Shown piece after piece: positions 42,359 to 50,322 of a stretch of 64,000 nucleotides of DNA. How positions within the stretch are numbered: position 1 is the first letter of the stretch; each line of letters starts with the position of its first letter. The translations under genes and the position numbers were made by a program. This stretch comes from Pseudomonadota bacterium (lineage in GTDB: Bacteria; Pseudomonadota; Alphaproteobacteria; Rhizobiales; Phreatobacteraceae): contig JAIUOO010000023.1 of assembly GCA_020161695.1 (NCBI GenBank), forward strand, positions 24,624-88,623, in the 5' to 3' direction. The notes beneath the pieces are model-generated. The model had not been told where the DNA came from. It searched no databases and was given only the letters and a program-made list of their open reading frames with translations.

Positions 42359-43264
42359 TCAGTCCACGAGATTCACGCCATTCCAGCGGGCGACCTCGTC
42401 GGAGAGCATCGGCACGTATTTGCCGCCGTTGCCCTGCGCCTCGGCCATGGCGAAATAGTTCTTCACGGCGTTGCCGAGCGGATTGGCGATGCCGGAGGCC
42501 TGCGCCATGTTCGCGCAATAGCGCATGTCCTTGTGGGCGTTCGACAGCGTGAAGCGGTGAGCGTTCTCGTCGCGCTCGACCACGTATTTGAAAAAGGTCT
42601 GGAAGAAGCCGCAGTCCATGCGCCCGCCGCCCATGACCGCGTTCACCGCCTTGGGCGTGACGCCATTGGCCTTGGCGACCGCGAGCGCCTCGGCATAGAG
42701 CGCCGCATAGCCCATCGAGACGAAGTTGTTGACGATCTTCATGGTGTGGCCGGCGCCCGTCGGCCCGACATGGATGACGCGGCCGGCGAAGCAGTCGATC
42801 ACCGGGCGCACGCGGGCAAGGTCAGCCTCCGATCCACCGGCCATGACGTCGAGCTTGCCCTCCCAGGCCTCCTTCGGCGTGCGCGAGAGCGGCGCGTCGA
42901 GGAAGGTGATGCCGAGGGGAGCCAGTTCCTCGGCGAGACGGCGGGTGAGGGTCGGTTCGGACGTGGAGGCGTCGACGATCACCATGCCCTTGCGTGCACC
43001 GGCCTTGAGGCCATCCGGCCCGTTGACGATGGCCTCGACCTGCGGCGCGCCGGTGACGCACAGGAAAACGATGTCAGAGGCCTCGGCGACCGCCTTCGGG
43101 CTTTTCGCCTCGCTCGCGCCGCGCTTGATGAGGTCCTCGACCGGCTCGCGGTTGCGGTTGGCCATGACGGTCAGGGGATAGCCCTTGCCGACGATGTTGG
43201 CGGCCATGCCGTGGCCCATCAGCCCGACGCCGATGAAGCCGATCCGTTCCTTGCTCATGCTCAT
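42359..43264 (-). CDS. NAD(P)-dependent oxidoreductase, 3-hydroxyisobutyrate dehydrogenase family
   Basis: A 301-residue beta-hydroxyacid dehydrogenase. The Rossmann start RIGFIGVGLMGHGMAANIV, the substrate motif around VDASTSEPT, and the catalytic lysine in GAGHTMKIVNNFVSMGYAAL are in the usual places. It should oxidise a short 3-hydroxy acid. It is transcribed divergently from a LacI regulator across a 132-base region with a palindromic site, so it is a likely target of that regulator. Confidence 0.9.
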   Translation of the reverse strand: MSMSKERIGFIGVGLMGHGMAANIVGKGYPLTVMANRNREPVEDLIKRGASEAKSPKAVAEASDIVFLCVTGAPQVEAIVNGPDGLKAGARKGMVIVDASTSEPTLTRRLAEELAPLGITFLDAPLSRTPKEAWEGKLDVMAGGSEADLARVRPVIDCFAGRVIHVGPTGAGHTMKIVNNFVSMGYAALYAEALAVAKANGVTPKAVNAVMGGGRMDCGFFQTFFKYVVERDENAHRFTLSNAHKDMRYCANMAQASGIANPLGNAVKNYFAMAEAQGNGGKYVPMLSDEVARWNGVNLVD

Positions 43265-43343
43265 GCCCTCCCGGAGCGTTGTTTTGCCGAAGTCTAGACG
43301 GCAAGCACCGCTGTGGACGAGGGGTAAAACGATTGAATTTGCC

Positions 43344-43358
43344 TTTCAAATTTTGAAA
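43344..43358. promoter_or_regulatory. Palindromic operator in the dehydrogenase/LacI intergenic region
   Basis: A perfect inverted repeat, TTTCAA (43344-43349) and TTGAAA (43353-43358) with a 3-base centre, in an AT-rich island between the divergent dehydrogenase and LacI genes. It probably binds the LacI regulator and controls both genes. Confidence 0.55.
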
Positions 43359-43396
43359 TCGGGTTTTAATCTGCGCCCCTTAGTGCGGGGGACGCG

Positions 43397-44437
43397 ATGA
43401 GCGATGCCATCGAGACGCAGGTCCGGCCAGGCCGTGTGACGCTGCAGCAGATTGCCGAGGATCTCGGCGTTTCCACCGCGACCGTCTCGCTGGCGCTGCG
43501 CTCCAGCCCGCTGGTGGCCGAGGCGACCCGCGAGCGGGTGCAGGTGCTCGCGCGCAAGCTCGGCTATGTCTACAACCGCTCGGCGGCAAGCCTGCGCACC
43601 GCGCGCACCCATATGGTGGCGGTCGGCGTCAACGACGTGGTGAACCCCTATTTCGGCGAGATTCTCGCGGCCATCGAGGAGACGCTCGCGGGTTCCGGCC
43701 ACACCGTGCTGCTCGGCACCTATTCCGACGATCCCGTGAAACAGGACCGGGTTCTGGCCACGCTGAAGGAGTATAGGCCCGACGGCATGATCCTGTGCCC
43801 GGCCAACGGCTCGTCGGGGGAGGCGCTGTCGAGCATCGCGGCGGCCGGCATCCCGATCGTCCAGATCACCCGCGAGATCGAGGGCGTCGGGCTCGACGTG
43901 GTGGCGTCCGACGACGTGGCGGCGACGCGCATCGCGCTCGACCATCTCCACGACCTCGGCCACCGGCGCATCGCCATCGTCGGCGGCACCGACGAGATGT
44001 CGACCGGGCGCAACCGGCGAATCGCCTATCGCGCCTGGATGCGGGAGAAAGGGCTGGCCGTCGATCCGCAGGCGATGGTGGTGGGGCTCGGTACCCGCGA
44101 CACCGGGTTCAGGGCGATCCAGCATCTGCTCGACCTCGCCGCGCCGCCGACCGCCTGCATCTGCATGAACGACCTGATCGCCTTCGGCGTCATGATGGGT
44201 CTGAGGCACCGGGGCCGGGAGGCGGGCCGCGACTTCTCGGTGGTCGGGGCGGATGATGTGAGCGAGGCGGCGCTCTGGGCGCCCGGACTGACGACGGTGA
44301 AGAACCACCAGACCGAAATGGGGCGCAGGGCCTGCGAGCGCGTTCTCGTGCGCACGGTCAACCCGGCGCTGCCGGCCACCCGCATCATCATTCCGCCGAC
44401 GCTGGTGGTGCGCGGCAGCACCTCCAGGGCTCCGTAA
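43397..44437 (+). CDS. LacI family transcriptional regulator
   Basis: A 346-residue regulator with the LacI helix-turn-helix and hinge at the start (VTLQQIAEDLGVSTATVSLALRSSPLVAEATRERV) and a periplasmic-binding-protein-like sensor domain to the end (NDVVNPYFGEILAAIEETL, GADDVSEAALWAPGLTTV). It would bind a sugar or small acid. It is divergent from the dehydrogenase gene and the palindrome at 43344-43358 lies between them. A terminator follows it. Confidence 0.93.
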   Translation: MSDAIETQVRPGRVTLQQIAEDLGVSTATVSLALRSSPLVAEATRERVQVLARKLGYVYNRSAASLRTARTHMVAVGVNDVVNPYFGEILAAIEETLAGSGHTVLLGTYSDDPVKQDRVLATLKEYRPDGMILCPANGSSGEALSSIAAAGIPIVQITREIEGVGLDVVASDDVAATRIALDHLHDLGHRRIAIVGGTDEMSTGRNRRIAYRAWMREKGLAVDPQAMVVGLGTRDTGFRAIQHLLDLAAPPTACICMNDLIAFGVMMGLRHRGREAGRDFSVVGADDVSEAALWAPGLTTVKNHQTEMGRRACERVLVRTVNPALPATRIIIPPTLVVRGSTSRAP

Positions 44438-44442
44438 ACGGC

Positions 44443-44470
44443 AAAGGGCGCCCGCTTCGAGGGGCGCCCT
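44443..44470. terminator. Bidirectional terminator
   Basis: A perfect 10-bp inverted repeat (AAGGGCGCCC at 44443-44452 and its complement at 44461-44470) between the convergent LacI and DoxX genes. Confidence 0.65.
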
Positions 44471-44517
44471 TCATCCATGGTTCGATGTCCGGGAGCGGCG
44501 GCCGGACAGGTGCGCGA

Positions 44518-44967
44518 TCAGGCGGCGCGAAGGCCGGCGGGGGCCTCGGACTGCCAGAACAGCAGCGGCCGCGAGCGCAGGGCGAAAGCGCCGTCGCCGG
44601 CCAGCGCATGGGCGATCGAGGCAGCGATCAGGAAAGCGGGATATTCCCAGCCGCCATTGGTGGCAGAGAACAGCCAGCCGTTGGGAACGTGCACCATCAT
44701 GGCGGCGGCCATGACCGGGATCAGCAGGACCGAGACCTGGCGGCCGTAGATGCCCGCGAGGATCAGGATGCCGCCGATGAGCTCGGCCGCGATGACCGGG
44801 CCGGCGAGGAAGGTCGGGTGGCCGAGCTGGCCAAGGAAACCGGCAAAGCCGGCGACGCCGAAGACGAACACCTTCATCAGCGCGTGGGCGATCCACATCA
44901 CGCCCAGCGAGGCGCGCAGAACGAAGAGGCCGTAGGGGCCGGTCCGGGTATCGATCGAGGAGGACAT
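44518..44967 (-). CDS. DoxX family membrane protein
   Basis: A 149-residue protein with four membrane spans of the DoxX type (LFVLRASLGVMWIAHALMKVFVFG, GPVIAAELIGGILILAGIYG, VLLIPVMAAAMMVHVPNGW, PAFLIAASIAHALAGDGAFAL). DoxX-like proteins are linked to redox stress or thiosulfate oxidation, but most are uncharacterised. It is divergent from a LysR regulator, with two inverted repeats between them, so it is a probable target of that regulator. Confidence 0.87.
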   Translation of the reverse strand: MSSSIDTRTGPYGLFVLRASLGVMWIAHALMKVFVFGVAGFAGFLGQLGHPTFLAGPVIAAELIGGILILAGIYGRQVSVLLIPVMAAAMMVHVPNGWLFSATNGGWEYPAFLIAASIAHALAGDGAFALRSRPLLFWQSEAPAGLRAA

Positions 44968-45060
44968 GGGGGTGATCCGTCGGTTCAAGGGCGAGGAGGG
45001 GAGGCGCGGCGGGCTGCCGTCGCCGCGCAAAGTGGGCAGCTGATGCGCGCAAGTAAATTG

Positions 45061-45095
45061 ACTTGTCTGCAAGTGTTTGATTGCATGATTGCAAT
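45061..45095. promoter_or_regulatory. Two inverted repeats in the DoxX/LysR intergenic region
   Basis: ACTTG (45061-45065) with CAAGT (45070-45074) and ATTGCA (45080-45085) with TGCAAT (45090-45095), each with a 4-base centre. They sit between the divergent DoxX and lysR genes, about 95-130 bases from the DoxX start and 40-75 from lysR. Such sites, with dyads spaced about two turns apart, are typical LysR targets. Confidence 0.55.
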
Positions 45096-45136
45096 CTGAC
45101 TTGGATGGATCGATCCCCTATGCCGCTGGCCCTCGC

Positions 45137-46054
45137 ATGACGCCGCTCGTTTCGTGGGACGACTACCGGACGGTGCTGGCGGTTTCCGTCGCCCGCTCGC
45201 TGGCGGGGGCCGCCGAGCAGCTGGGCGTCAACCAGTCAACCGTCTTCCGTCGGCTCGGCGCCATGGAGGAGCGGCTGGGCGCGCGCCTGTTCGAGCGCAG
45301 CCGCACGGGCTATTCGCTCACCGCGGCCGGCGAGGGCATGGTCCGGCTCGCCGAGAAGATGGCCGAGGAGATCACCGATTTCGAGCGTCAGCTGACCGGG
45401 CAGGACCTGAGACCGCAAGGCGATCTGAGGGTCACCACCAACGACACGCTCGTCGTCCACCTGCTGACGCCGATCTTCGCCTCGTTCCGCAGGAAATTTC
45501 CCGAAATCACTCTCGACGTGGTCATCGGCAACCAGTCGCTGAACCTGTCGAAGCGCGATGCCGACGTCGCCATCCGGGCCACGAACGATCCGCCGGAAAC
45601 GCTGGTCGGCCGGCGCTTGGCCGCCGTTCCATGGGCGATCTATGGCGCCGAAAGCCTCGGCATCACCAGTCTCGACCCGGTCGACTACCGGTCGCATTCC
45701 TGGATCGGGCTCGGCGACAATCTGTCCGGTCTGAAGCCCGCCCGCTGGCTGGTGCAGAATGTCGGCGAGGACAGGATCGGCTGGAAGATCAACACCGTGC
45801 TGGGGCTTGCCGAGGCGGTCGCGGAGGGGGCAGGTCTTGGCCTCCTGCCGTGTTTCATCGCGCAGACCTTCCCCAACCTCGTGCCGCTGTCCGAACCGAA
45901 GCAGGAATTCTTCGGTGCACTGTGGCTGCTGACCCATCCGGACCTGCGCGCGACCGCGCGCGTGAGGGTGTTCATGGACCATGTGGCCGCCGAGATCACC
46001 AAGCGGCGCGGCGAGATCGAGGGCGAGCACCTGTCGACGGCCAAGGCGAGCTGA
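45137..46054 (+). CDS. LysR family transcriptional regulator
   Basis: A 305-residue LysR-type protein: N-terminal winged HTH (VSVARSLAGAAEQLGVNQSTVFRRLGAMEERLGARLFERSRTGYSLTAAGE), then the substrate-binding domain (DVAIRATNDPPETLVGRRL). The start is the ATG at 45137. It is divergent from the DoxX gene and likely controls it and itself through the palindromes at 45061-45095. Confidence 0.93.
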   Translation: MTPLVSWDDYRTVLAVSVARSLAGAAEQLGVNQSTVFRRLGAMEERLGARLFERSRTGYSLTAAGEGMVRLAEKMAEEITDFERQLTGQDLRPQGDLRVTTNDTLVVHLLTPIFASFRRKFPEITLDVVIGNQSLNLSKRDADVAIRATNDPPETLVGRRLAAVPWAIYGAESLGITSLDPVDYRSHSWIGLGDNLSGLKPARWLVQNVGEDRIGWKINTVLGLAEAVAEGAGLGLLPCFIAQTFPNLVPLSEPKQEFFGALWLLTHPDLRATARVRVFMDHVAAEITKRRGEIEGEHLSTAKAS

Positions 46055-46209
46055 GACGCGGCGCGGGGCCGCCGGCCTTAACCCTCGCCGCAGAAGGTGG
46101 AATGCGATTCGCCGGATTCGCGCAGGCGCCGCCGCTGCCGGCCTTGCCTGTCGCCGCTGCCCAAGCCAAGATGAACGCTGATCTTTTTGCCTTCGCGTAG
46201 GAGCGTTCC

Positions 46210-47454
46210 ATGAAGGCCATCATCGTCGGCGGAGGCGTCGGGGGACTGACCACCGCCCTCATGCTTCAGGCGCGCGGCATCGACTGCGAGGTCTATGAGC
46301 AGGCCCCGGAAATTCGCGAACTCGGCGTCGGCATCAACACGCTGCCCCACGCGATCAAGGAACTCGACCTGCTCGGTCTCCTGCCGCGCCTCGACGATGT
46401 GGCGATCCGCACGCATGAGCTGATCTACACCAATCGCCTCGGCCAGGAGATCTGGCGGGAGCCACGCGGGCTGGAGGCGGGGTTCGACGTGCCGCAATTC
46501 TCCATCCATCGCGGCCGGCTGCAGAGCGTCATCTATCAGGCGGTGCGCGCGCGCCTCGGCGAGAGCCGCATCTTCACCGGGCACCGGCTGGGATCGTGGC
46601 GCGAGGACGAGGGCGGCGTGGCCGCCTGGTTCTTCGACCGCGACGGCCGGCATGTGCGGACCGCCAGCGGCGACGTGCTGATCGGAGCGGACGGCATCCA
46701 TTCGACGGTGCGCCGCAAATTGTTCCCGAGCGAGGGGCCGCCGGCCTGGAACGGCGCCATGCTCTGGCGCGGCGCCGTCGACTGGCCGGAATTCCTCACG
46801 GGCCGCTCGATGGTGATCGCCGGCGGCATGAGCGCCAAGCTCGTCGTCTATCCGATCGCGGAGGGGCTGGCGCCCGGCCGCAAGCTGACCAACTGGGCGA
46901 TCCTCGCGAGGACAGGCGAGGGCGGCGCTCCCCCGAAGCGCGAGGACTGGTCGCGGCCCGGCCGGTTCGAGGACATCATGCCCTATCTGAAGCGCTTCAA
47001 CGTGCCGTATCTGGACGCGCAGCGGATGATCGAGGCGACGCCGGAGTTCTGGGAATATCCGATGTGCGACCGCGATCCGCTGCCGCGCTGGAGCCACGGC
47101 CGCGTGACGCTGCTGGGCGACGCAGCCCACCCCATGTATCCGGTCGGCTCCAACGGCGCCTCGCAGGCGATCCTCGACGCCCGCTGCCTCGCCGATCTCC
47201 TGAAAAATGCCGACCACCCGGTTCAGGCGCTGTGGGCCTATGGCCAGGAGCGCCTGCCGATGACGGCCCAGATCGTCCGCATGAACCGCAAGGGCGGGCC
47301 GGAAGGCGTGATCGACGCCGTGGAGGAGCGCGCGCCGGACGGCTTCACCGATATCGACAAGGTGCTGACCTTCGAGGAGCGCAAGGCGATCGTCAGGGGC
47401 TATGCCTCGACGGCGGGATTCTCGCAGGACAAGGTCAACAAGCGGGCGGCATAG
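46210..47454 (+). CDS. FAD-dependent monooxygenase
   Basis: A 414-residue flavoprotein hydroxylase. The N-terminal AIIVGGGVGGLTTALMLQARGIDCEVYEQ holds the FAD, DVLIGADGIHSTVRRKLFPSE is the DG motif, and GRVTLLGDAAHPMYPVGSNGASQAILDARCLADLL the GD motif of class A monooxygenases. It resembles salicylate- and PhzS-like enzymes that hydroxylate aromatic rings. A VOC gene follows 24 bases later; both could act on one aromatic compound, which is not established. Confidence 0.9.
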   Translation: MKAIIVGGGVGGLTTALMLQARGIDCEVYEQAPEIRELGVGINTLPHAIKELDLLGLLPRLDDVAIRTHELIYTNRLGQEIWREPRGLEAGFDVPQFSIHRGRLQSVIYQAVRARLGESRIFTGHRLGSWREDEGGVAAWFFDRDGRHVRTASGDVLIGADGIHSTVRRKLFPSEGPPAWNGAMLWRGAVDWPEFLTGRSMVIAGGMSAKLVVYPIAEGLAPGRKLTNWAILARTGEGGAPPKREDWSRPGRFEDIMPYLKRFNVPYLDAQRMIEATPEFWEYPMCDRDPLPRWSHGRVTLLGDAAHPMYPVGSNGASQAILDARCLADLLKNADHPVQALWAYGQERLPMTAQIVRMNRKGGPEGVIDAVEERAPDGFTDIDKVLTFEERKAIVRGYASTAGFSQDKVNKRAA

Positions 47455-47478
47455 GCGAGACGACGGCGGGCGAGGGCC

Positions 47479-47874
47479 ATGAGCGAAGGCGGCGGCATGC
47501 TGCGGGGCTTCAGCGCCGTCTTCACGGTGCGCGATGTCGGCGCGAGCCTCGCCTTCTACCGGGAGCGCCTCGGCTTTGCCGTGCAGTTCCAGATGGGCGA
47601 GCCGCCGAACTACGCCATCATCGAGAGCGGCCCGATTTCGCTGCACCTCATGCCGGCCGCGCAGGCTGCTGCCGCGCTCGGGCTGTCGAGCATCTATGTC
47701 TATGTGCGGGATGTCGACGGGCTGCATCGTGACTACGTTGCGCGCGGATGCGCCATCGAGGTGCCGCCGGAGGATTTCTTCTATGGCATGCGCGAGATGT
47801 CGCTCCGCGACCCGGACGGCAACAGGCTCACCTTCGGCGAGGAGAGCACGCCCTTCGCGGCGCCGGGTGCCTGA
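47479..47874 (+). CDS. VOC family protein
   Basis: A 131-residue glyoxalase/bleomycin-resistance/dioxygenase superfamily protein with the pattern SAVFTVRDVGASLAFYRERLGFAVQFQMGEPPNYAII and the C-terminal EMSLRDPDGNRLTFGEE. Conserved His (SLHLMPAA) and Glu residues could bind a metal. It follows the FAD monooxygenase gene closely and probably shares its transcript. Confidence 0.88.
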   Translation: MSEGGGMLRGFSAVFTVRDVGASLAFYRERLGFAVQFQMGEPPNYAIIESGPISLHLMPAAQAAAALGLSSIYVYVRDVDGLHRDYVARGCAIEVPPEDFFYGMREMSLRDPDGNRLTFGEESTPFAAPGA

Positions 47875-47916
47875 CGCCGCCACCCCGCAAGCCCTCTGAC
47901 CGGTCGCGGTTCCGCC

Positions 47917-48822
47917 ATGGCACATTCCACGATGCGCGAGGCAGCACTGCTGCTCGTCGGCTGCGGCGTCTTCCTCGGCGCGACCTTCCCATTACAGAAG
48001 ATGGCGGCGCAGGCCGGCGTGCCGCCGGCCTCCTGGGTCTTCGCCATGACCTTCGGCGCGAGCCTGTTCCTGCTCGTGCGGGCGGTGATCGCGCGCAAGC
48101 GCCCGGCGCTGACGCGTGAGCACCTGACCTATTACGGCGTTGCGGCGCTGATCTCCTTCGTCATTCCGAACCTCCTGGTGTTCATCTCGATTCCCCGCAT
48201 CGGGGCGGGGCTGACGGCGGTGATGTTCGCGCTGTCGCCGATCATCACGCTGCTGATCTCGTCGGTGGTCTATCGCCGCCGGCCGGACGCGATCGGCGCG
48301 CTGGGCCTCGCCCTCGGGCTGGTCGGCGCGCTGATCATCATCGGGTTCAGGGGTGCCGGCGCGCCGGGCCAGTCGACGGCCTTCGGCTGGATCGCGCTCG
48401 CCATGCTGATCCCGGTCTTCCTGGCCAGCGGCAACGTCTATCGGTCCGTCGCGTGGCCGCCCGGGGCCGACCCGCTGGCTCTCGCGGCGGCGACCAATCT
48501 GGCGGCGGCCGGCATGTTGTTCGGGGCGGTGTTCGCCAACGGGGAGGGCGTGCCCGGTCTGGCGCTGATCGGCACGGTGCCCATGCTCATCGCGGCCCAG
48601 ATCGTCGCGACCGCCCTGATGCTTGCCATGCACTTCCGCCTGCAGCAGGTCGGCGGACCGGTCTATCTCAGCCAGATCGGCTATGTGGCGGCGGCGGTCG
48701 GACTGATCGCGGGGACGATCGTGCTCGGCGAGCGCTATCCGCCGGCCACATGGGCCGGCGCGCTGATCGTGGTGGCGGGCGTTGCGCTGGTGACGTGGTC
48801 GCAGGCCCGTCCGGCCCGCTGA
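47917..48822 (+). CDS. DMT family transporter (EamA)
   Basis: A 301-residue membrane protein with ten probable spans in two EamA repeats (ALLLVGCGVFLGATFPLQKMAAQAG and the second around PVFLASGNVYRSVAW). It ends in the family pattern IAGTIVLGERYPPATWAGALIVVAGVALVTW. EamA proteins export metabolites or amino acids; the substrate is unknown. It starts 42 bases after the VOC gene. Confidence 0.88.
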   Translation: MAHSTMREAALLLVGCGVFLGATFPLQKMAAQAGVPPASWVFAMTFGASLFLLVRAVIARKRPALTREHLTYYGVAALISFVIPNLLVFISIPRIGAGLTAVMFALSPIITLLISSVVYRRRPDAIGALGLALGLVGALIIIGFRGAGAPGQSTAFGWIALAMLIPVFLASGNVYRSVAWPPGADPLALAAATNLAAAGMLFGAVFANGEGVPGLALIGTVPMLIAAQIVATALMLAMHFRLQQVGGPVYLSQIGYVAAAVGLIAGTIVLGERYPPATWAGALIVVAGVALVTWSQARPAR

Positions 48823-48826
48823 CGCC

Positions 48827-49282
48827 TCACGCGCCGGGCGGCGGCGGCAGGAACACGACCTCGTGCTTGGCGGAGAGGGCGACGACGGCGTCCGGATTCT
48901 GCTCGGCCATGGAGTGGATGCCCCAGAACAGGTCGTAGAGGCGGCGGGTCGGCGAGACCCAGAAGAAGCACTTTACCGTCTGGTCCGACTTGTTGAAGAT
49001 GCCGTGGGCGAGGCCCATGGGCAGGCGGATCACGTCGCCCGCGGTCGCGACGAACTCGCGGCCCTCGAGGACGAGGTCGAGCCGCCCCTCCAGCATGTAG
49101 ATGAACTCATCCTGGGTCGGGTGGATGTGCGGCGGCACGAAGGTGCCGGGCGGGAAGGTCGCGTGCCAGGACATGGAGCTCTCGCTGACCTGCTTCGGCA
49201 CGTAGGTCTGGCCCAGAATGTTCCAGACGATCCCGTCCATGCCGGTTCCGGCCTTGGTCACGCCCGCGGTCATCGGCTGCAT
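48827..49282 (-). CDS. Cupin domain protein
   Basis: A 151-residue single-domain cupin with both metal motifs: PPHIHPTQDEFIYMLEGRLDLVLEG and GDVIRLPMGLAHGIFNKSD. The first gives HxH(x)E-type ligands. The ATG at 49282 is preferred because GGGGGA lies a few bases upstream; an earlier in-frame ATG adds five residues. It may be an enzyme such as a dioxygenase or isomerase; the function is not known. It is convergent with the EamA gene and nearly touches it. Confidence 0.85.
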   Translation of the reverse strand: MQPMTAGVTKAGTGMDGIVWNILGQTYVPKQVSESSMSWHATFPPGTFVPPHIHPTQDEFIYMLEGRLDLVLEGREFVATAGDVIRLPMGLAHGIFNKSDQTVKCFFWVSPTRRLYDLFWGIHSMAEQNPDAVVALSAKHEVVFLPPPPGA

Positions 49283-49479
49283 GATAGTCCCCCTCATTGT
49301 CGGTCGGCGGGATCAAAGCCGAACGACGGCAGGTCCGCAACTCGCGTCGGCGGTTAAGCTTAGCGCCGGGCCCGGCTGCTTCATGGACGACCTTCTTCAT
49401 GGGCGGCCGGCTTTTGCGAGGATGGCGCGGCGGCGGCGGGCGGGCTATGGCTCGGGTCCGTTCGACAGGGACCACCTCC

Positions 49480-50160
49480 ATGCTGACCTTCACCCGCCAT
49501 GCCGGCGACCGTACCGATCGCATCTCCCTCGACCTGGAGACGCTCGTCATCGCCGGCTGGGCCGGTCGCGACGAGGCGGCGATCCAGCACCACATCCACG
49601 AACTGGCCGCCATCGGCGTGCCGCCGCCCTCGTCCGTGCCGGTCTTCTACCGGGGCGGGGCGCCGCTGGTGACCCAGGCGGGCCGCGTCGAGGTTCTGGG
49701 GCCGGATTCGTCCGGCGAGATCGAGCCGGTCATCGTGTCGCTGGCCGACGGCCTCTGGGTGACGGTTGGCTCGGATCACACAGACCGCAAGGCCGAGACT
49801 TATGGCATCGCGCTGTCCAAGCAGATGTGCGCCAAGCCGGTGGGCACCGTGCTGTGGAAGTACGAGGAGGTCGCGCCGCACTGGGACGAACTCCAGCTGC
49901 GCGCCCATGCCGTCATCGGCGGCGAGCGGGTGCTCTACCAGGAGGGCAAGCTCTCGGCGCTGCGCCAGCCGCTGGACCTCATCGGCAAATGGACCGGCAA
50001 GGACACGCTGCCGCCGGCGACGCTGATGTTCGGCGGCACGCTCGGCGCCATCGGCGGCATCCGCCCCGCCGCCCGCTTCGAGATGGAACTGATCGACCCT
50101 GTGAGGAAGCGGACCATCGCCCATGCCTACGACATCGTCGACCTGCCGGTGGTGAGCTGA
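49480..50160 (+). CDS. DUF2848 family protein
   Basis: A 226-residue protein of the DUF2848 family (COG5426-like), which has a fold related to fumarylacetoacetate hydrolase. It contains DLETLVIAGWAGRDEAAIQHHIHELAAIGVPPPSSVPVFYRGG and the family centre VTVGSDHTDRKAETYGIALSKQMC, a plausible metal- or acid-binding His-Asp region. The ATG at 49480 follows AGGGA; longer readings add 61 unrelated residues. It lies beside homogentisate dioxygenase but on the other strand; a catabolic role is possible but unproven. Confidence 0.83.
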   Translation: MLTFTRHAGDRTDRISLDLETLVIAGWAGRDEAAIQHHIHELAAIGVPPPSSVPVFYRGGAPLVTQAGRVEVLGPDSSGEIEPVIVSLADGLWVTVGSDHTDRKAETYGIALSKQMCAKPVGTVLWKYEEVAPHWDELQLRAHAVIGGERVLYQEGKLSALRQPLDLIGKWTGKDTLPPATLMFGGTLGAIGGIRPAARFEMELIDPVRKRTIAHAYDIVDLPVVS

Positions 50161-50219
50161 GGGCGTCGGGCGCCCAGTTCCGATTGGTCGCCGGACAACG
50201 CGTTAGGGCCGGGTTCGTC

Positions 50220-50287
50220 CCGGCCATCCACGCATGCCCTTGCGAGGTCGTGTTCAAGCCGTGGATGCCCGGCACGAGGCCGGGCAT
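50220..50287. repeat. REP-like palindromic intergenic element
   Basis: Two arms, CCGGCCATCCACG (50220-50232) and CGTGGATGCCCGG (50260-50272), are inverted with one mismatch. A second perfect hairpin (ATGCCCGG at 50265-50272, CCGGGCAT at 50280-50287) is nested at the end. Such GCCCGG...CCGGGC modules are common repeated intergenic elements of Rhizobiales and often fold as stable hairpins between convergent genes, as here between DUF2848 and hmgA. Confidence 0.6.
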
Positions 50288-50322
50288 GACGCGCAGCGCG
50301 GCATCGCTGCGGGTGAGCCGCC

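Noticed and set aside
46078..47925. A 615-codon minus-strand frame opposite the FAD monooxygenase and VOC genes
   Set aside because: Antisense shadow. The plus-strand products have clear family motifs.
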